Source: Lepidurus packardi
Lineage: Eukaryota > Arthropoda > Branchiopoda > Notostraca > Triopsidae
Direction: 5' to 3'
Length of the DNA stretch: 64,000 nucleotides
Assembly: GCA_023053545.1 (NCBI GenBank)
Contig: JAKZAN010000001.1
Location: 12,726,024-12,790,023 of the forward strand
Below are positions 21,625-33,069 of the stretch, one piece after another; positions within the stretch are counted from its first letter, which is position 1, and each line of letters opens with the position of its first letter. A model generated the notes under the pieces. That model was not told the DNA's origin. It made no database searches and worked only from the letters and a program-made list of their open reading frames with translations. The position numbers and the translations under genes are program-made.

Positions 21625-24600
21625 ATGGAACTCCCGGACCCCTCTTTTCATTTAGCAAGTCTTCTAAGATGGGTAGGTTTATTTTTCACAAATAACGCAA
21701 CAGTGATTTCTAAATCAATTTATAAATAAATAAGTATTAAGATAAGGGATTTCTTAACAGCTTGGAACGTTCAACATATCCGTCCCACATAGTTCCGTCG
21801 AAAATTTGAGTAATGGAGTGGCGCTAGCTCAAGTTCTACAACAAATGTAAGTTTTATAATTCATTAAAAGCATCCAGTGCATGTTATATGATCATCATTT
21901 TTCCGTTCTTAATCTTGTGCTTGGCTTGATCTTTGATCTTTTTGTTTTCAATGCATCGTGTTGCCCAAAAGGCTTTGATTATTACTTTTCATTTTCATTC
22001 TCAGCGGTTCGTCTCACCCAGATCCTAAATTGATTGACAATCCTCTACACTTTTTGTTCTTAAAAACACATTCTCGTTTATCCTATCTCAGTCACCGGCA
22101 TGAAAACAACCTTTCCTTTTTCCCACCCTTGAAGTTGAAGCTTTCAATGCTTTGGCGCCAGTTTAGCCTTTTGCCCTTTTTCGCAATTACTCAAATATAC
22201 GACTCTCATATTGTCAGAATTGCAATGAGAAAGTAATGTCCGTCTTCCTAATTTACAGAGATTCGTCGTGGTTTGGTGACAGTTGGTTGGTTAAAATCAA
22301 GGCTGAAGTAGGATCCAACTGGCGCCTGAAGGTGATTTGCGTATATCTTAATCATTCCTTATTATTATTCTCTCGATGCATCCGTGTGTCAGTAGGGGTT
22401 TTCCCATCCCCTATTCTGGGGCAATCCCTACCAGCAAAGCAGTATAATTACGATTTCCGGTCGATTTTTTAGCCTTCAAGTGGGCCAATCCTTTCTCTGC
22501 CTCTACCTGCGTCAAACACGATTGGTGATGCCATTGGGTCGTGATTGTGCCCAAGTCCACCCAACCTACGCACCCGCCAGCACCGCAAGCTTCTTGCGTG
22601 CGTTTCCTTCTTTCTTTTTTCTTTTCGTCGTTCGTGAACGACAACGGCAGGCAAAAAGGAACACCGCGAAAGAAACGAGGACGAGTACTGCATGCATTAA
22701 CTTATTAAATTTATATGACAAGTGGGACGATGCCGATGGGGTACCACAGAAATCGCAACCACGATTTTTTGTTTTTCCGCGATTCTCATACCTATTGATG
22801 GAACATGTTAATCCCAAGAGGTCATTTTCAGGACAGAAAACTGCCCTGTTATTATGGGGTGGGATTTGGATTAGTCGACTTCCGTTTCCAGAAAGGACAG
22901 GAAACGAGTTTTAGAGTTAGGCGGTACAGTACAGGAATACTATAGTTAGTCGTGGGAAACGGCCAGGGAACAGGTGGAATGGTTCCGAACTTTTATTAAA
23001 GCATGAGAATCCCTTCTCGTCCGTGTTTTGGTATCATGCCACACTTATACTACGCTCCTCTGCGTCCAAAAGTTTTTAACAACCTTTATATATCCATCTG
23101 TATCTGTCTATTGTAGATAAGCAATCTGAAAAAAGTCCAAGAACGTGTGGTGGATTACTACCAAGAATCGCTGGGTCATTCCCTTGCTGCCTTCACCTTA
23201 CCTGACGTCAACCGCATAGGTAAATACTATACAGTACACCGTTTTCCTCTTAACATTTTGAAAGCGTGGAGAGAAAACAATTACATCATCACTGTAAATA
23301 GGTGAACATGGCGATCGTACTGAAACTGCCCGTCTTTTGCAGCTTGTGTTGGGATGCGCCATTTACTGCGACCGTAAAGAAGGTTAGTTGTGATCGATAG
23401 TTCATTCAGTGGGTTCAACTAATTTTTTCTTTATTTTTGGGGGTCATGTAGATTACATCCAAACCATTATGCGGTTGGAAGAAGATGTCCAGCAAGGCAT
23501 CATGCGAGCTATTCAAGAATTGGAAGCAAGTGGCATGGGTGGAGACTCTTTGGCTGGCTTTGCAGGCGCAGGGAGTGTTGCGTCCAAACAAGCTTTGTTG
23601 GATGCATTGGAAGCCGCTAACGAAACCAAAGAGCAGCTCAGTCAGCGATGTCAAAAGCTGGATCATCAAGTGAGCGCTTCTTTTTAAACCTTTTAACAAA
23701 TTTTGTCTTGCAGGAAAATATTTTTATTTACATTTTTTGTTTGTATTTTTTATTTATATTTTTGTTTATGTTTTTGTTTTTATAAATTTTTTTTTTTTTT
23801 TTTTTTTTTAAATCTATAGTTGGGGTTAATGCAAGGCGAGCGGGCTACATTGCAAAGTGAAATTGAGCGGTTGCAAGAACTGCTAGATCGTGACGGACAA
23901 TCAGATCTGTCCGGTCATGCGCAGCCTTCATCGGATGTAGCGTTTCGCTATCGAGATCTTCGTCAGCAAGTCGAGTCTCTCCGAGAGGAAGTTTTCAAGC
24001 TGGAAAGTTGTACGTTAACCATTTTTTTTTTTATAAAAAAAATTTAAAACTAACAGTCTTGCGTGGTTTTGATCTTGCAGCACGAGAGGAATATAAAGTT
24101 CGAGCCGATTTTTTGGAAAGAGAACTAGAATCTTTACGATCCCGACAAGAAGAATTGGTTTCTGCAGCGGAAAGCGCTCGTTCGCTCAAAGATGAAGTAG
24201 ACATTCTACGTGAAGTGGCTGGCCGTGCTGCCAAAGCTGAAGCCACTGCCGAAGGCTTACGCAAACGAGCTGAAGAGTATAACGAGTTGCGACGCCAAAT
24301 GAGGAAGTTGGAAGAAAAAAACGAAGAGCTCCTTAACCAGAATCTTGTCTTGGAAGAAGTAACTTGACCTCGGACCTTTTATTTAAAAAGAGAAAAAGAG
24401 TGCTCTCGGCACACTTTTTACGCTCATTTTGGTTCTCTTTAGGAAGTCAAGAAAGCCGTGCCATGGAAATCGCAATTAGATTTGCAGAAGAAGCAAATGG
24501 CCGAGCTGCAAGAACGGCTAAGTCAAGAAACGCAAAGGACAGACAAGTTTGAGTTCCAAGGCAAGAAGCTGCAAGAAAAGTTGGACGCCTTGCAACAAGA

Positions 24601-27600
24601 AAAAGAGGTATTTTTTGTTTATTATCTACTTAAAATGAAAAAAGAGGTCCGAAAGTAACTTTCCGTGCCGTAGCGTTTGGCCCGCGAAAGGGATACCTTA
24701 AAAGAAGCCAACGAAGAACTGCGTTTTGCGCAACTAGCTTCAGGTGGTACACCCGCACATGCCTTGAATCTTAGCGATGACGACGGTGTTGCTGGCCTAG
24801 ATACCGTGGACATGATTCCGCCCCAAGTCAGGTACAAAAAAGCTCCCAAGGCCCTTTTTTGGTATGCTCTTGTCTGGATTACATCTTTCAATGCTTTCTG
24901 TTCTCGGTCTAGCGCAATTCATAAAACTTTGTCACCTTTTCCTTGAAATTAATTCGAGAAAAAAATTTAACCTAAATTTGCCTGAATTTTAATTATTTTT
25001 AATTATTACTTTTGTATTATATTTTATTTTGGATTTTGGACATTTAACTATTATGATTTTTATTTCCTCTCACAAATTTTTACATTAATGCGGTCTCGTG
25101 TTAAAACCAGATCTCAACGAAAGATCAAAAGATTTTACCCAAGCACCTTTCGAAGAATGCGTGAAGTTCCCATAAGTGCTACTTTTTGCATTTCTCCGGC
25201 TAAAATAAATAATAATTATTATTATTATTTATTTTGGATATTTTTAACCAGTAGGCTGATTTTTGGAAGCAATTGTTAAAGTTTATGTTTTTCGCATAGA
25301 GAAAAGCTGATCCGCCTTCAACGGGAGAATGTCCGTTTGTTGGAAGCGCGTTCAAAGGCCGTGCATGAGAACGGCTGTAGTGAAGAAGAGAAAGCGGTTC
25401 TCCAAGCCATGGTAGATGATCTAAAACAGCGTGAAGGTGACTTGGAAGCCCAGAACAGGTGTGTGAACCATTGCAGCTTCCTTTGCAACTCCCATCATGC
25501 CCACTCTCCCCCTATTATTAAGCACATTCACGAAATTCATATGACCTCGCCAACTCCAATCATAAACGGCTGCACTCCAACTCCTGAAGCTTTAGTAGAA
25601 TCGCTTTTGCAACCACAAGTACCCAGTGCCAAACCTTCACCTGCTCCCAAAACGTTACAAGAGCGTAACTATGATAATCTGACGTCCATAGCTCATGAAA
25701 ATGCTAGCCCCAATTTCATTCTGTCGCACGAAGACTATGGTCGTATGGCGGACGAATCGTTTGCCGAGTCTTACAGCGCGCGTTCTTCTCTACGCAGTTC
25801 AGGCTACGGACCTTCCAGTATCGGTACCGCTTCGCCATTCTGGGGTACCCTCGAATCCAATCCCAAAGACCGCGATGTGTGGACCTCGAGCTCCCCAAAT
25901 GGCGACTTTAATCTTTTGCGCAGGAAGACTACGGCTGGGCCTTTCTTGAAACGTTTTAACGAATCTCGTCGGTCTCTTAGTTTCCAGGACTCGAACCGAG
26001 CTAAATATGAAGCGGTTGGTAACAAACCAGGTCTCACCAAGCCCGTTTTTGCAGGCCAGATAGTATCAAAGCGTAAAAACGACAAAGAAGAAAAGGAAAA
26101 CTTGGGAGAAAGAAGGGCGTCGACTGGTTTAGCCTCTCCTATTTTAGTGCAAGGTGTGGTTACGAAGCGATTATCCGAAATTAATTCCTTGAGAAGCAGC
26201 ACAACTAACGGGGCCGATGCCAAGCACATTTCCTGGCATTTGCCGGACAAAACGTACGGTTATGACAAGGCCTTAGGTTTCGCGCTCACCCAATCCCCCA
26301 TCCTGGGACGCTCCGCTCCAGTAAGCCCAGTCTCACTCACCCCTCCCGCTTCTCCCTCCAAATCGGCAGATTTAGAGGCCGAGACAGCTCAGCTAGTGCA
26401 GAAACAGAAACCTCCCCATCCTCTCGAACCAATAGTAGTTATGCAGTCCGCCACCAGCGGTAGTAATAATAGTTTGCGCTCTACGAAATTCGAGTATTTT
26501 TCTCAGCCTTCAGCCCAGAAAGCGAAGGTTCCTTCAAATGAGCAAGAAAAACAGGACTTGTTAGCCAAAACCCCCTCTCCCAGTCCAGATTCAGAAGATA
26601 CAGTCGACACCGTCCAGGTCGAACTCTTATCTTTGTCGTCCGTTTCGGGAATCAGCGACTCCGGGGTGTACCGTCCAGGAATATTTCGGCCTCATTCACC
26701 TTCAGTAACAAAGCAAGTGCTCATCCCGGAATCCTATGCCAAACATTTGAAAAAGAAAAAGTCCAAAAAGGGTTTCAAGTCCATTGGCAGAGCTTTTTTT
26801 GCCTTCTGTGGGCCCTGAGTATCGGATATTCGGATATTTATGTCGGATATTTAATGCTTATATCGGATATTCGGATGTTTATGCCAAATATTCTGATATT
26901 TATCGGATATTATGGTATTTATGTCGGATATTTTGATATTTATTTCGGATATTCGGATATTTATATCGAATATAGGATTTTTTTAAAACAAAAGATTTTT
27001 TTTTATATAAAAGATACCATGACGTGCCAAAATTGGTAGCTAGAATTGTTTCGGACTAGTCAGGTGGGGTTAAAATGCAATTTTTTTAAAGAAAAATTTA
27101 TTTTTCTGGAAGAAATATTTGCAGCTTTATTGGGAATGATGGACAGTGTATGTTCGCCAAGTAAATATTGGCTGGAGTTTTTCGTGTTTTTTGTGTTTAA
27201 TGGTTCTAGTTTTCTTGTATACTGTCATGGGCGTATTTCAAGTTGTGCTTGATGCTTGGGGCAGGGCAAATTTTATTGTGTGCTAACTTTGCCAAAGCAA
27301 AAAGTTTATTGCAAAAACATTCCATTTCATATAAACGTCCAACGTGTATTTCATTACATACTATTTTTTAAAAAATTCAGTAAAAAATGGTCGTGTTTTT
27401 CTTTTGTTGATGAAATGGGAAACATTTCGAAAAAAAAGTCTTTCCCCGCCCATCTGCCCCGCTACCACGCCTATAGAAAGCATGTCTAGCACCTCTTGAC
27501 AACGCACCCACACTTTTTAGGACGTTGGTTGATATGTAAATATCATTGTAGTTCGGAAGTACGTCAGTTAATTTTCGCGTATCTGTGTGTGTGTTTTGTC

Positions 27601-28356
27601 ATTAGGCGCTCGAATCAACGCTTGTTGGCATTGGAGAGCGAGCTGGAAGAGCTGAAGGCTTTGGGAGATGGTGGGCGTGTTCAAAGTACGACGGCTAGTA
27701 CGGAAGAGAAAGAAAAAATTGCGCAGTTAGAACGTGAATTGTCGACCAAGAGTTTAGCCGTGGAAGAGTTAGAAGTCAAGTTGACGGAGCAGGAGCAAAG
27801 AGTTTCGGTCTTGCAAGAAGCAGTGGGAAGAAAAGAAGTCGAGATGGCTGCCATGGAAGCGCGGTACAAGAAATACATCGACAAAGCCAAGAAGGTGCTG
27901 AAAACGCTCGAGTCCAAAGGGGGCGGCGCCACAGATGCCGCTCCCGAAGTGGTGGCTCTGAGGGCGGAGCTTCAAGAGAAAGACCGCATAATTGAAAGCA
28001 TGGAACGTGAAGCAGAACGCAATCGTTTAGTTCGCGAAGAAGCGGATCATCTTATGACAACAGCGTTTTATAACCTAGTAAATACATAAAAAAAACTCAC
28101 ATTTTTTTAATTTGTCCGAGCTAATTTCACCTCGAATTAGGGCATGCAAATGCAACGCCAAGCAATGGATCAAAGATTGGGAGGAACTCCAGCCAGTCCT
28201 TCTTTATTAACTAGGCAACGGCAAGCGGTTGCAAGAAAAGCTTCCAATTTAAACCAAGGGTAATAATATAGTAATTTATATGTTGAAGTATTTCTAAAGA
28301 ATCCTAATGAGTTTTTTTTTCTTAATTTTTATTGCAGTGATAGTTACGACTATTGA
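21625..28356 (+). CDS. Hook microtubule adaptor, canonical isoform
   Basis: Exons: 21625-21672, 21761-21846, 22259-22331, 23117-23219, 23302-23382, 23452-23669, 23820-24009, 24081-24358, 24443-24607, 24674-24831, 25300-25458, 27606-28077, 28141-28259, 28338-28356; 722 residues, the usual Hook length. The start MELPDPSFHLASLLRW leads into the Hook domain (SNGVALAQVLQQI, SWLVKIKAEVGSNWRLK, LVLGCAIYC, MRLEEDVQQGIMRAIQEL), which binds dynein light intermediate chain. A long coiled coil follows (about residues 175-660), including LKDEVDILRE, TLKEANEELR and MEARYKKYIDKAKKVLKTLE, which match vertebrate Hooks. The C-terminal cargo (FTS/FHIP) region ends DSYDY. Hook proteins couple dynein-dynactin to endosomal cargo. 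All 13 junctions keep phase. A second 3' end is described separately. Confidence 0.95.
25300..26818 (+). CDS. Hook alternative terminal exon, 453 novel residues
   Basis: If the donor at 25459 is not used, the Hook frame stays open for 1360 more bases to TGA at 26816-26818. The isoform would keep the first 519 residues (Hook domain and most of the coiled coil) and replace the cargo-binding tail with a Ser/Pro/Thr-rich, mostly disordered segment. The end is strongly basic and then hydrophobic with one Cys (KKKKSKKGFKS followed by an FFAFCGP end), which suggests membrane or acidic-surface binding and perhaps lipidation; that is inference. The translation has protein-like composition throughout, with no low-complexity breakdown. 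I know no Hook with such a tail. Intron length here (2147 bp) is by far the largest in the gene. It could also be a separate downstream coding exon with an unseen acceptor. Confidence 0.65.
26820..26980. repeat. AT-rich minisatellite in the last large Hook intron
   Basis: About nine degenerate copies of a unit near ATCGGATATT-CGGATATTTAT occur in tandem, starting two bases after the alternative Hook stop codon. Units vary (CCAAATATTCTG, TCGGATATTATG). The repeat may lie in the 3' untranslated region of the alternative transcript. Confidence 0.85.
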
Positions 28357-28652
28357 GATTCCAACGATCGAAAGGAGCCTTAACGTTGGGTTTACCTAGC
28401 ACGCGTTTATTTCTAATCAGAAAACACTTGACTTTGTTGCTCGTCAGATTCATAAGCGTAAAGGGTGGGAGTGGCGGGGACAGTTGCTGATGAGTCTTTC
28501 CTTTGTTTTTATTGAGACAGTAGAGGGATCGATTTTTTAATTTTATTAATTAGATACTAACAGAAAGGTGACAAGTCCAAGAATTCATGTCAAAAACCAG
28601 TAGTGATTTTATTCGCATTGGAAGAAAAGTGAGTATAGAAAAAACAAGTTCT

Positions 28653-30766
28653 TCACCGCTTTTTCTTTCCTTTGGGCGCCAGTTCCAAACCTTTGATGTA
28701 TTTCTTAGGAATTCCGTACTCCTCTGTAAAAGAATAACACATACAATCATAAAATAAAAGCATTAAAGCTAACATGAGTGTTAAACTCACCCATGAGCAA
28801 TTTTGAAACAAAAGCTACTTGATTGCCTTGCACCAACACCAGAGTTCCCTTTTTGGCGGGTGACGTAGTTAACGTGGTCGAAGCGGCCACGCCTACTTGA
28901 CATCTACGCGCGAACTCTTCCAACGGAATACTGAATGCTTCCAGCCCACTGATCAAAGTCACCTGGAAACAGTTTTCTTACAAATGTAATCTCAACTTGA
29001 AATAATTGAACTAAAACACCCTCGCCCATTTTTTTAAAATAACCTTTTTGTTGCCCGCACGCGTAGCCACAGATAATTCTACAGGCTCCAAGGCTCCTTT
29101 TAGCACTTTGGGTTTTTCTCCCGGAAAGGTGAGCGAATACGCAGACCCCATTTTTGCTAAACAACGAACATGTAGATTTTCCCAAAGTAAAGCTGGAGTA
29201 TCAGGTGCTTCCCCCTTGTTTAGTAAGATGTTCGTAAGGATTGGATCCAGTTTTATCACGCTTAAAAAAGAAAAATAAATAGACGCTTATTTCCATCGAA
29301 GGTAACGTAATTTCCTACTTTTTGTCATCTTCGTGTTGCAACTTATTGTTTTTGACGTACTCCGATAAGAATTTTCGGACTTCCGGGGCAGTCAACGTGT
29401 CGCCTTTGCTACAAAAACAGACAGTAAAGTAAAGATAAATTAAGATAATTAAGTTCGAATTGCATTTTTTTTTTTTTTTTTAGTACCTACCTGTATCTGT
29501 TCGCGGAGAAAAGAGGAGCTACAGTAGCGTTTACGGTGTAAAGTTCTTGAATTGTCGGCGTTTGGTAGGATTGATTAGAATTCGTTTCGACTGCTTTCAC
29601 TTCCTCTAGATCAGGAGAGTCAGCTGTAGGACGGTCATCCTGGAAGTCTCGTAGTCTGTTATGGCTAAAATTGATGCCAGTAATGCTCTCCACGCCAGGG
29701 CTAAGTTCCTTGACGTCAAGTAACCCTTTAGCTTTCATTCCGGCCAGGAATTTAGAGAGTTTCTTGAAGGAAGTTTTCTTTACTTCGAGCGTTTCTCCAG
29801 ATGGACATGCGGCCAGTATATGACTCTTGAAGAAAGTACTGCTTAATATGGGAAACTCAGCTTTTTTAGCTGTGGTTTTCAGGCTCTTAAAGAAACAGTA
29901 GTATAATAGATCGTCCATTCGTTCTTGCGGAGTCTTTGAAGTATCTGGCTCAAGTTGGATTTCATCAAGTTTCGACTCTAACGTTTCGCCTTCTTGATTA
30001 GTCTGTGTATTCAGCTCACTTTCTGTAAGCTCCGGTTTTGGTTCCATGGCGTCAGTCGCATTTTGCGGTGGCAAGTCCATGTTTGAAGGTTCTTTTGAGG
30101 ATGAAGCAGACCCAGGAGGACCTAATTCAGGTGGAATAACTTTCCCCATTAACTGACAAAGGTGATCGCCGATGCAATGGAGGATTTCGACGCCTTTGCC
30201 CTTGCCACCACACATGTACATATCTTCTCCTGATAGGGCGGTTTTTCCCACAGCCAAAGGAGCAGTGTTTTCGTTGGTAATAATAGAAACAGCTTCTCCT
30301 TTGGAGAGTTTCCCATACGCTCTCATTCCCAAAGAGCCGTCAATAATAATGCCAGGAAGCATCAAGTCCGCTCCGTTGGCCAGTTTGCTGACGACAGGCA
30401 ACCATGTTGTAAAACTGGGAAGAATATGAGGTGCTTTCCATAGAGTAAAGAGAGAAGGATAGCTGCGATCTTGGACATGGAACATGACGGGTGTTTTGCC
30501 CACTAGATGAACGCTGGCATAATCTTTCTTATGGGTTTCGATCTTCATCAGAGTCATGTCCTCTTTAGGCGGAAGTATGGAGGTAACTATTTCTTCTGTT
30601 AGGCTTGGGTAGAGCTTGAGTAGGTCACTCTTCAATTTTTTCCTGTAAAACAGAATCAGGAATTCAAAATCATTTATCAATTTTGGCATAATAACGACTT
30701 GGTTTTTTACTTTTCTGAACTCTTTAATTGTGTGTTGGATTTGACCCGGAAAGGTTTGGCGAACAT
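28653..30766 (-). CDS. EIF2D: Translation initiation factor 2D (ligatin)
   Basis: Minus-strand exons: 30766-30711, 30642-29491, 29408-29319, 29260-29044, 28962-28791 and 28723-28653; 585 residues, the family length. The start MFAKPFRVKSNTQLK matches eIF2D. An N-terminal DUF1947/PUA region follows (LKLYPSLTEEIV, FTLWKAPHILPSFTTW, NGADLMLPGIII), then an acidic linker, a winged-helix segment (FKKLSKFLAGMKAKGLLDVK, LSPGVESI), a SWIB-like part and a C-terminal SUI1 domain (TRAGNKKVTLISGLEAF, QGNQVAFVSKLLMEEYGIP). eIF2D delivers Met-tRNA to the ribosomal P site without GTP and recycles 40S-tRNA-mRNA complexes. The large 1152 bp second exon carries most of the PUA and linker. It is divergent from RNF170. 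Confidence 0.95.
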
Positions 30767-31327
30767 CTTCGCAAAAAAATACTGTCGTTTGCAGGTATGA
30801 TTGTTGTTTATATATTATAACAGTACGATACCGGTACGAGTTTACACACGTGCTGATCCTGTGTAAATAGGGTGTAGGTAAAACGCGAAACACAGCGAAA
30901 CCTAGCCCAAGCAACCGGGGGTTCGAGCATCCCGATCAGCAACCATAATCTGAGCAGCCAGATCAACTTCCAGTTGGTCCCTTTTACTATTCCGAGACAT
31001 TTTTACTGATTAAAATTATCCTATAAATATAATCTTATATCTATTAAGATATTATTAGTTCTTATTGCAAATTAGTATGATTTATTTGTCGTAATATAAT
31101 TTAATTTCGCGCATTGCCGTTTAATTTTGTATTTCGCGCATCGCATTTCACGTCCACCCACAAAAGCGTGTATCCCAACGTAACGTCGGGAGGCAGCACA
31201 AACGCACAAATCCCGTGCTATTTCAAAACAAACAGAGCAGCGAGAGTGTCAGCATTATTATTTTTTATATTTTTAAAAATCCATAAAAAAATAATTACTT
31301 GCCTGTTCATGTGTATATAAATTTAAA
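30767..31327. promoter_or_regulatory. Divergent intergenic region, eIF2D / RNF170
   Basis: 561 bp separate the two start codons. The RNF170-proximal half is very AT-rich with TTTAAAA-like stretches. On the minus strand an ATG at 31000 opens a 32-residue frame (MSRNSKRDQLEVDL...) that ends at about 30902 and could be an upstream ORF of eIF2D. A 7-bp inverted repeat (GCTGATC/GATCAGC) spans 30852-30940; its tRNA-like look was examined and rejected. Confidence 0.4.
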
Positions 31328-32561
31328 ATGTCCGACGATGACGAGAAATTCCCTATTGTGGAAGGGGTTGGTGAAGAAGTCATCCTGACCCTAACCGTGC
31401 TAACTGGCCTTGTTATCTTGGTCGCCGGCTTTTTGTCTTCAAGGTAAATTAGAACTACGTTTTGCTTGTTTGTTTTCTTACACGTTTATTAGGCTTCGGT
31501 TCATTGTATTGCTTTTCATGTGGGGTAACAACCCCGTCTATTATCTGGCATGAATGGGGGTAGTTTAGCCGGTATATATCTTATTCTTAATGCAGCGTTA
31601 GAAAAATTCCATCCAGGTTTATACTATTATACATTGTAGACGAAATAATGGCCCCGATACTGTCCATCCAGATCACATGGAAGCTGTAGCTTCGGTAAGG
31701 CAGGGATTACGGGAACAGTTGATAGCCAATTCAGGTCTCTTTGATTTCTAGAAAGCTATAATTGTCTAATAAATACGTACACTAGACAATGGACGACCTA
31801 GGATGACCTCTGATTCGGACGGGGATCGTCAGTGTCCAGTTTGTTTAAATGAGGTTGAATATGCCATTGAAACTAATTGTGGGCACGTATTTTGCGGTAC
31901 GATTGTTCAAAAATTGGTTAACGTCAGTCGTCTCCAAGTTTTTACCTTATAGGCTCTTGCATGGTGGCGTATTTCAATCACGGCAATGTATTGGGTCCTG
32001 TACGTTGCCCTGTTTGCAGGCAGCAGGTCCGTTTGCATAGAAAGGGGTTGATTATCTAATGAGATTAACAGCGTGCTTTCAGGTTACTCTTTTCTTGAAT
32101 TGCTTATCAGAAAGAGAACTAAATTGCACTGTGGAGGCTGAAGTCGCAAGGCGGCGTGAATTGCAAACAGAAATCCGTGCCTACAATCGTAGGTTTTCGG
32201 GTGAACCTCGTTCCGTAAGTCACGCCTTATTCTTATTCTTAATATTCTTATTTTAATTTTAACTTCGATGCGGAACCGTACGAATTTGGTTTAGTTTCGA
32301 GAGTACCTGAGCGACTTGCCTACGCTTCTTAGACATCTGTGGAACGAGTTTTTCTCCGTGGGGGGATTATTGTATATGTTCCGAATTCGAATTGTGATGA
32401 TCCTTGTCGGAGCTTTGCTCTACTTCATTTCGCCCTTGGATATCCTTCCTGAAGCTGTCTTTGGCGTTCTTGGATTCTTGGATGATATGTTTGTGTTTGT
32501 GTTGTTAGCTATTTATGTGAGCATCATTTATCGCCGTTACGTTACGGATCGTGATGATTGA
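31328..32561 (+). CDS. RNF170: RING finger protein 170 (ER E3 ubiquitin ligase)
   Basis: Exons: 31328-31443, 31640-31734, 31786-31896, 31953-32026, 32083-32214 and 32295-32561; 264 residues against about 258 in human. An N-terminal membrane segment ([17 protein letters not shown]) precedes a C3HC4 RING ([24 protein letters not shown]) with all eight zinc ligands visible. The C-terminal half contains the DUF1232 region with two membrane segments ([40 protein letters not shown]). RNF170 sits in the ER membrane and ubiquitinates activated IP3 receptors for degradation. PLC-delta, about 9 kb away, makes IP3; this proximity is probably coincidence. Two introns are only about 51-56 bp. Confidence 0.94.
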
Positions 32562-33069
32562 GATTTTGCATCAGTTTAGAGTAACTCAGAGTGTTCGAAA
32601 GGTGCTTCAGATGCCCGAAAATTGATGCAAAAGAAGTTCCACAGTCTGTAATTTGAGATTAGTTTTATAAAGCGTGCAAAAACATTTTATTCAAGCTTTT
32701 CTGGGACAAGGCGGCACTGGTATCTTAGCTTCCAAATATTTTCATCTTTTTTTTTTTCATGGGAAATAAAATTAAGTCACAATAGCTTGAATACTGGAAT
32801 TCTGACTGAAACAGCAACACTGGGTAGAAAAATCTAACTCACTAGCAAAATAACACTAAAACTAACGGGAAAAAAAACACAAAATGACACAACGTAAAGG
32901 AGTGAAAAATTAGGACTTAACAGAGCACCACCTCATCTTATAAGTGACATAATATCAATAGAAGAGAATAATCGCATAAAACAACTTCGCCCCGCGCCAT
33001 TCCTATGGAATGCGTGAAAGAATATGAGGAACTCTTAGCACGGCCCCTGAATATGCTCAGGGGACAGCC
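32562..33069. other. Convergent 3' region, RNF170 / PAN-ZP gene
   Basis: AT-rich non-coding sequence between two converging genes; probably untranslated regions. No supported frame. Confidence 0.45.

Noticed and set aside
25804-26250. Minus-strand 148-codon frame opposite the alternative Hook exon
   Set aside because: The plus frame is open for 493 codons and continuous with Hook; the minus frame has no start context or domain.
30852-30940. tRNA-like element with a 7 bp acceptor-like stem and TTCGAGC loop
   Set aside because: There is no D arm or A-box consensus, the T stem lacks the conserved G53-C61 pair, and the 89 nt segment does not fold into a cloverleaf by eye.
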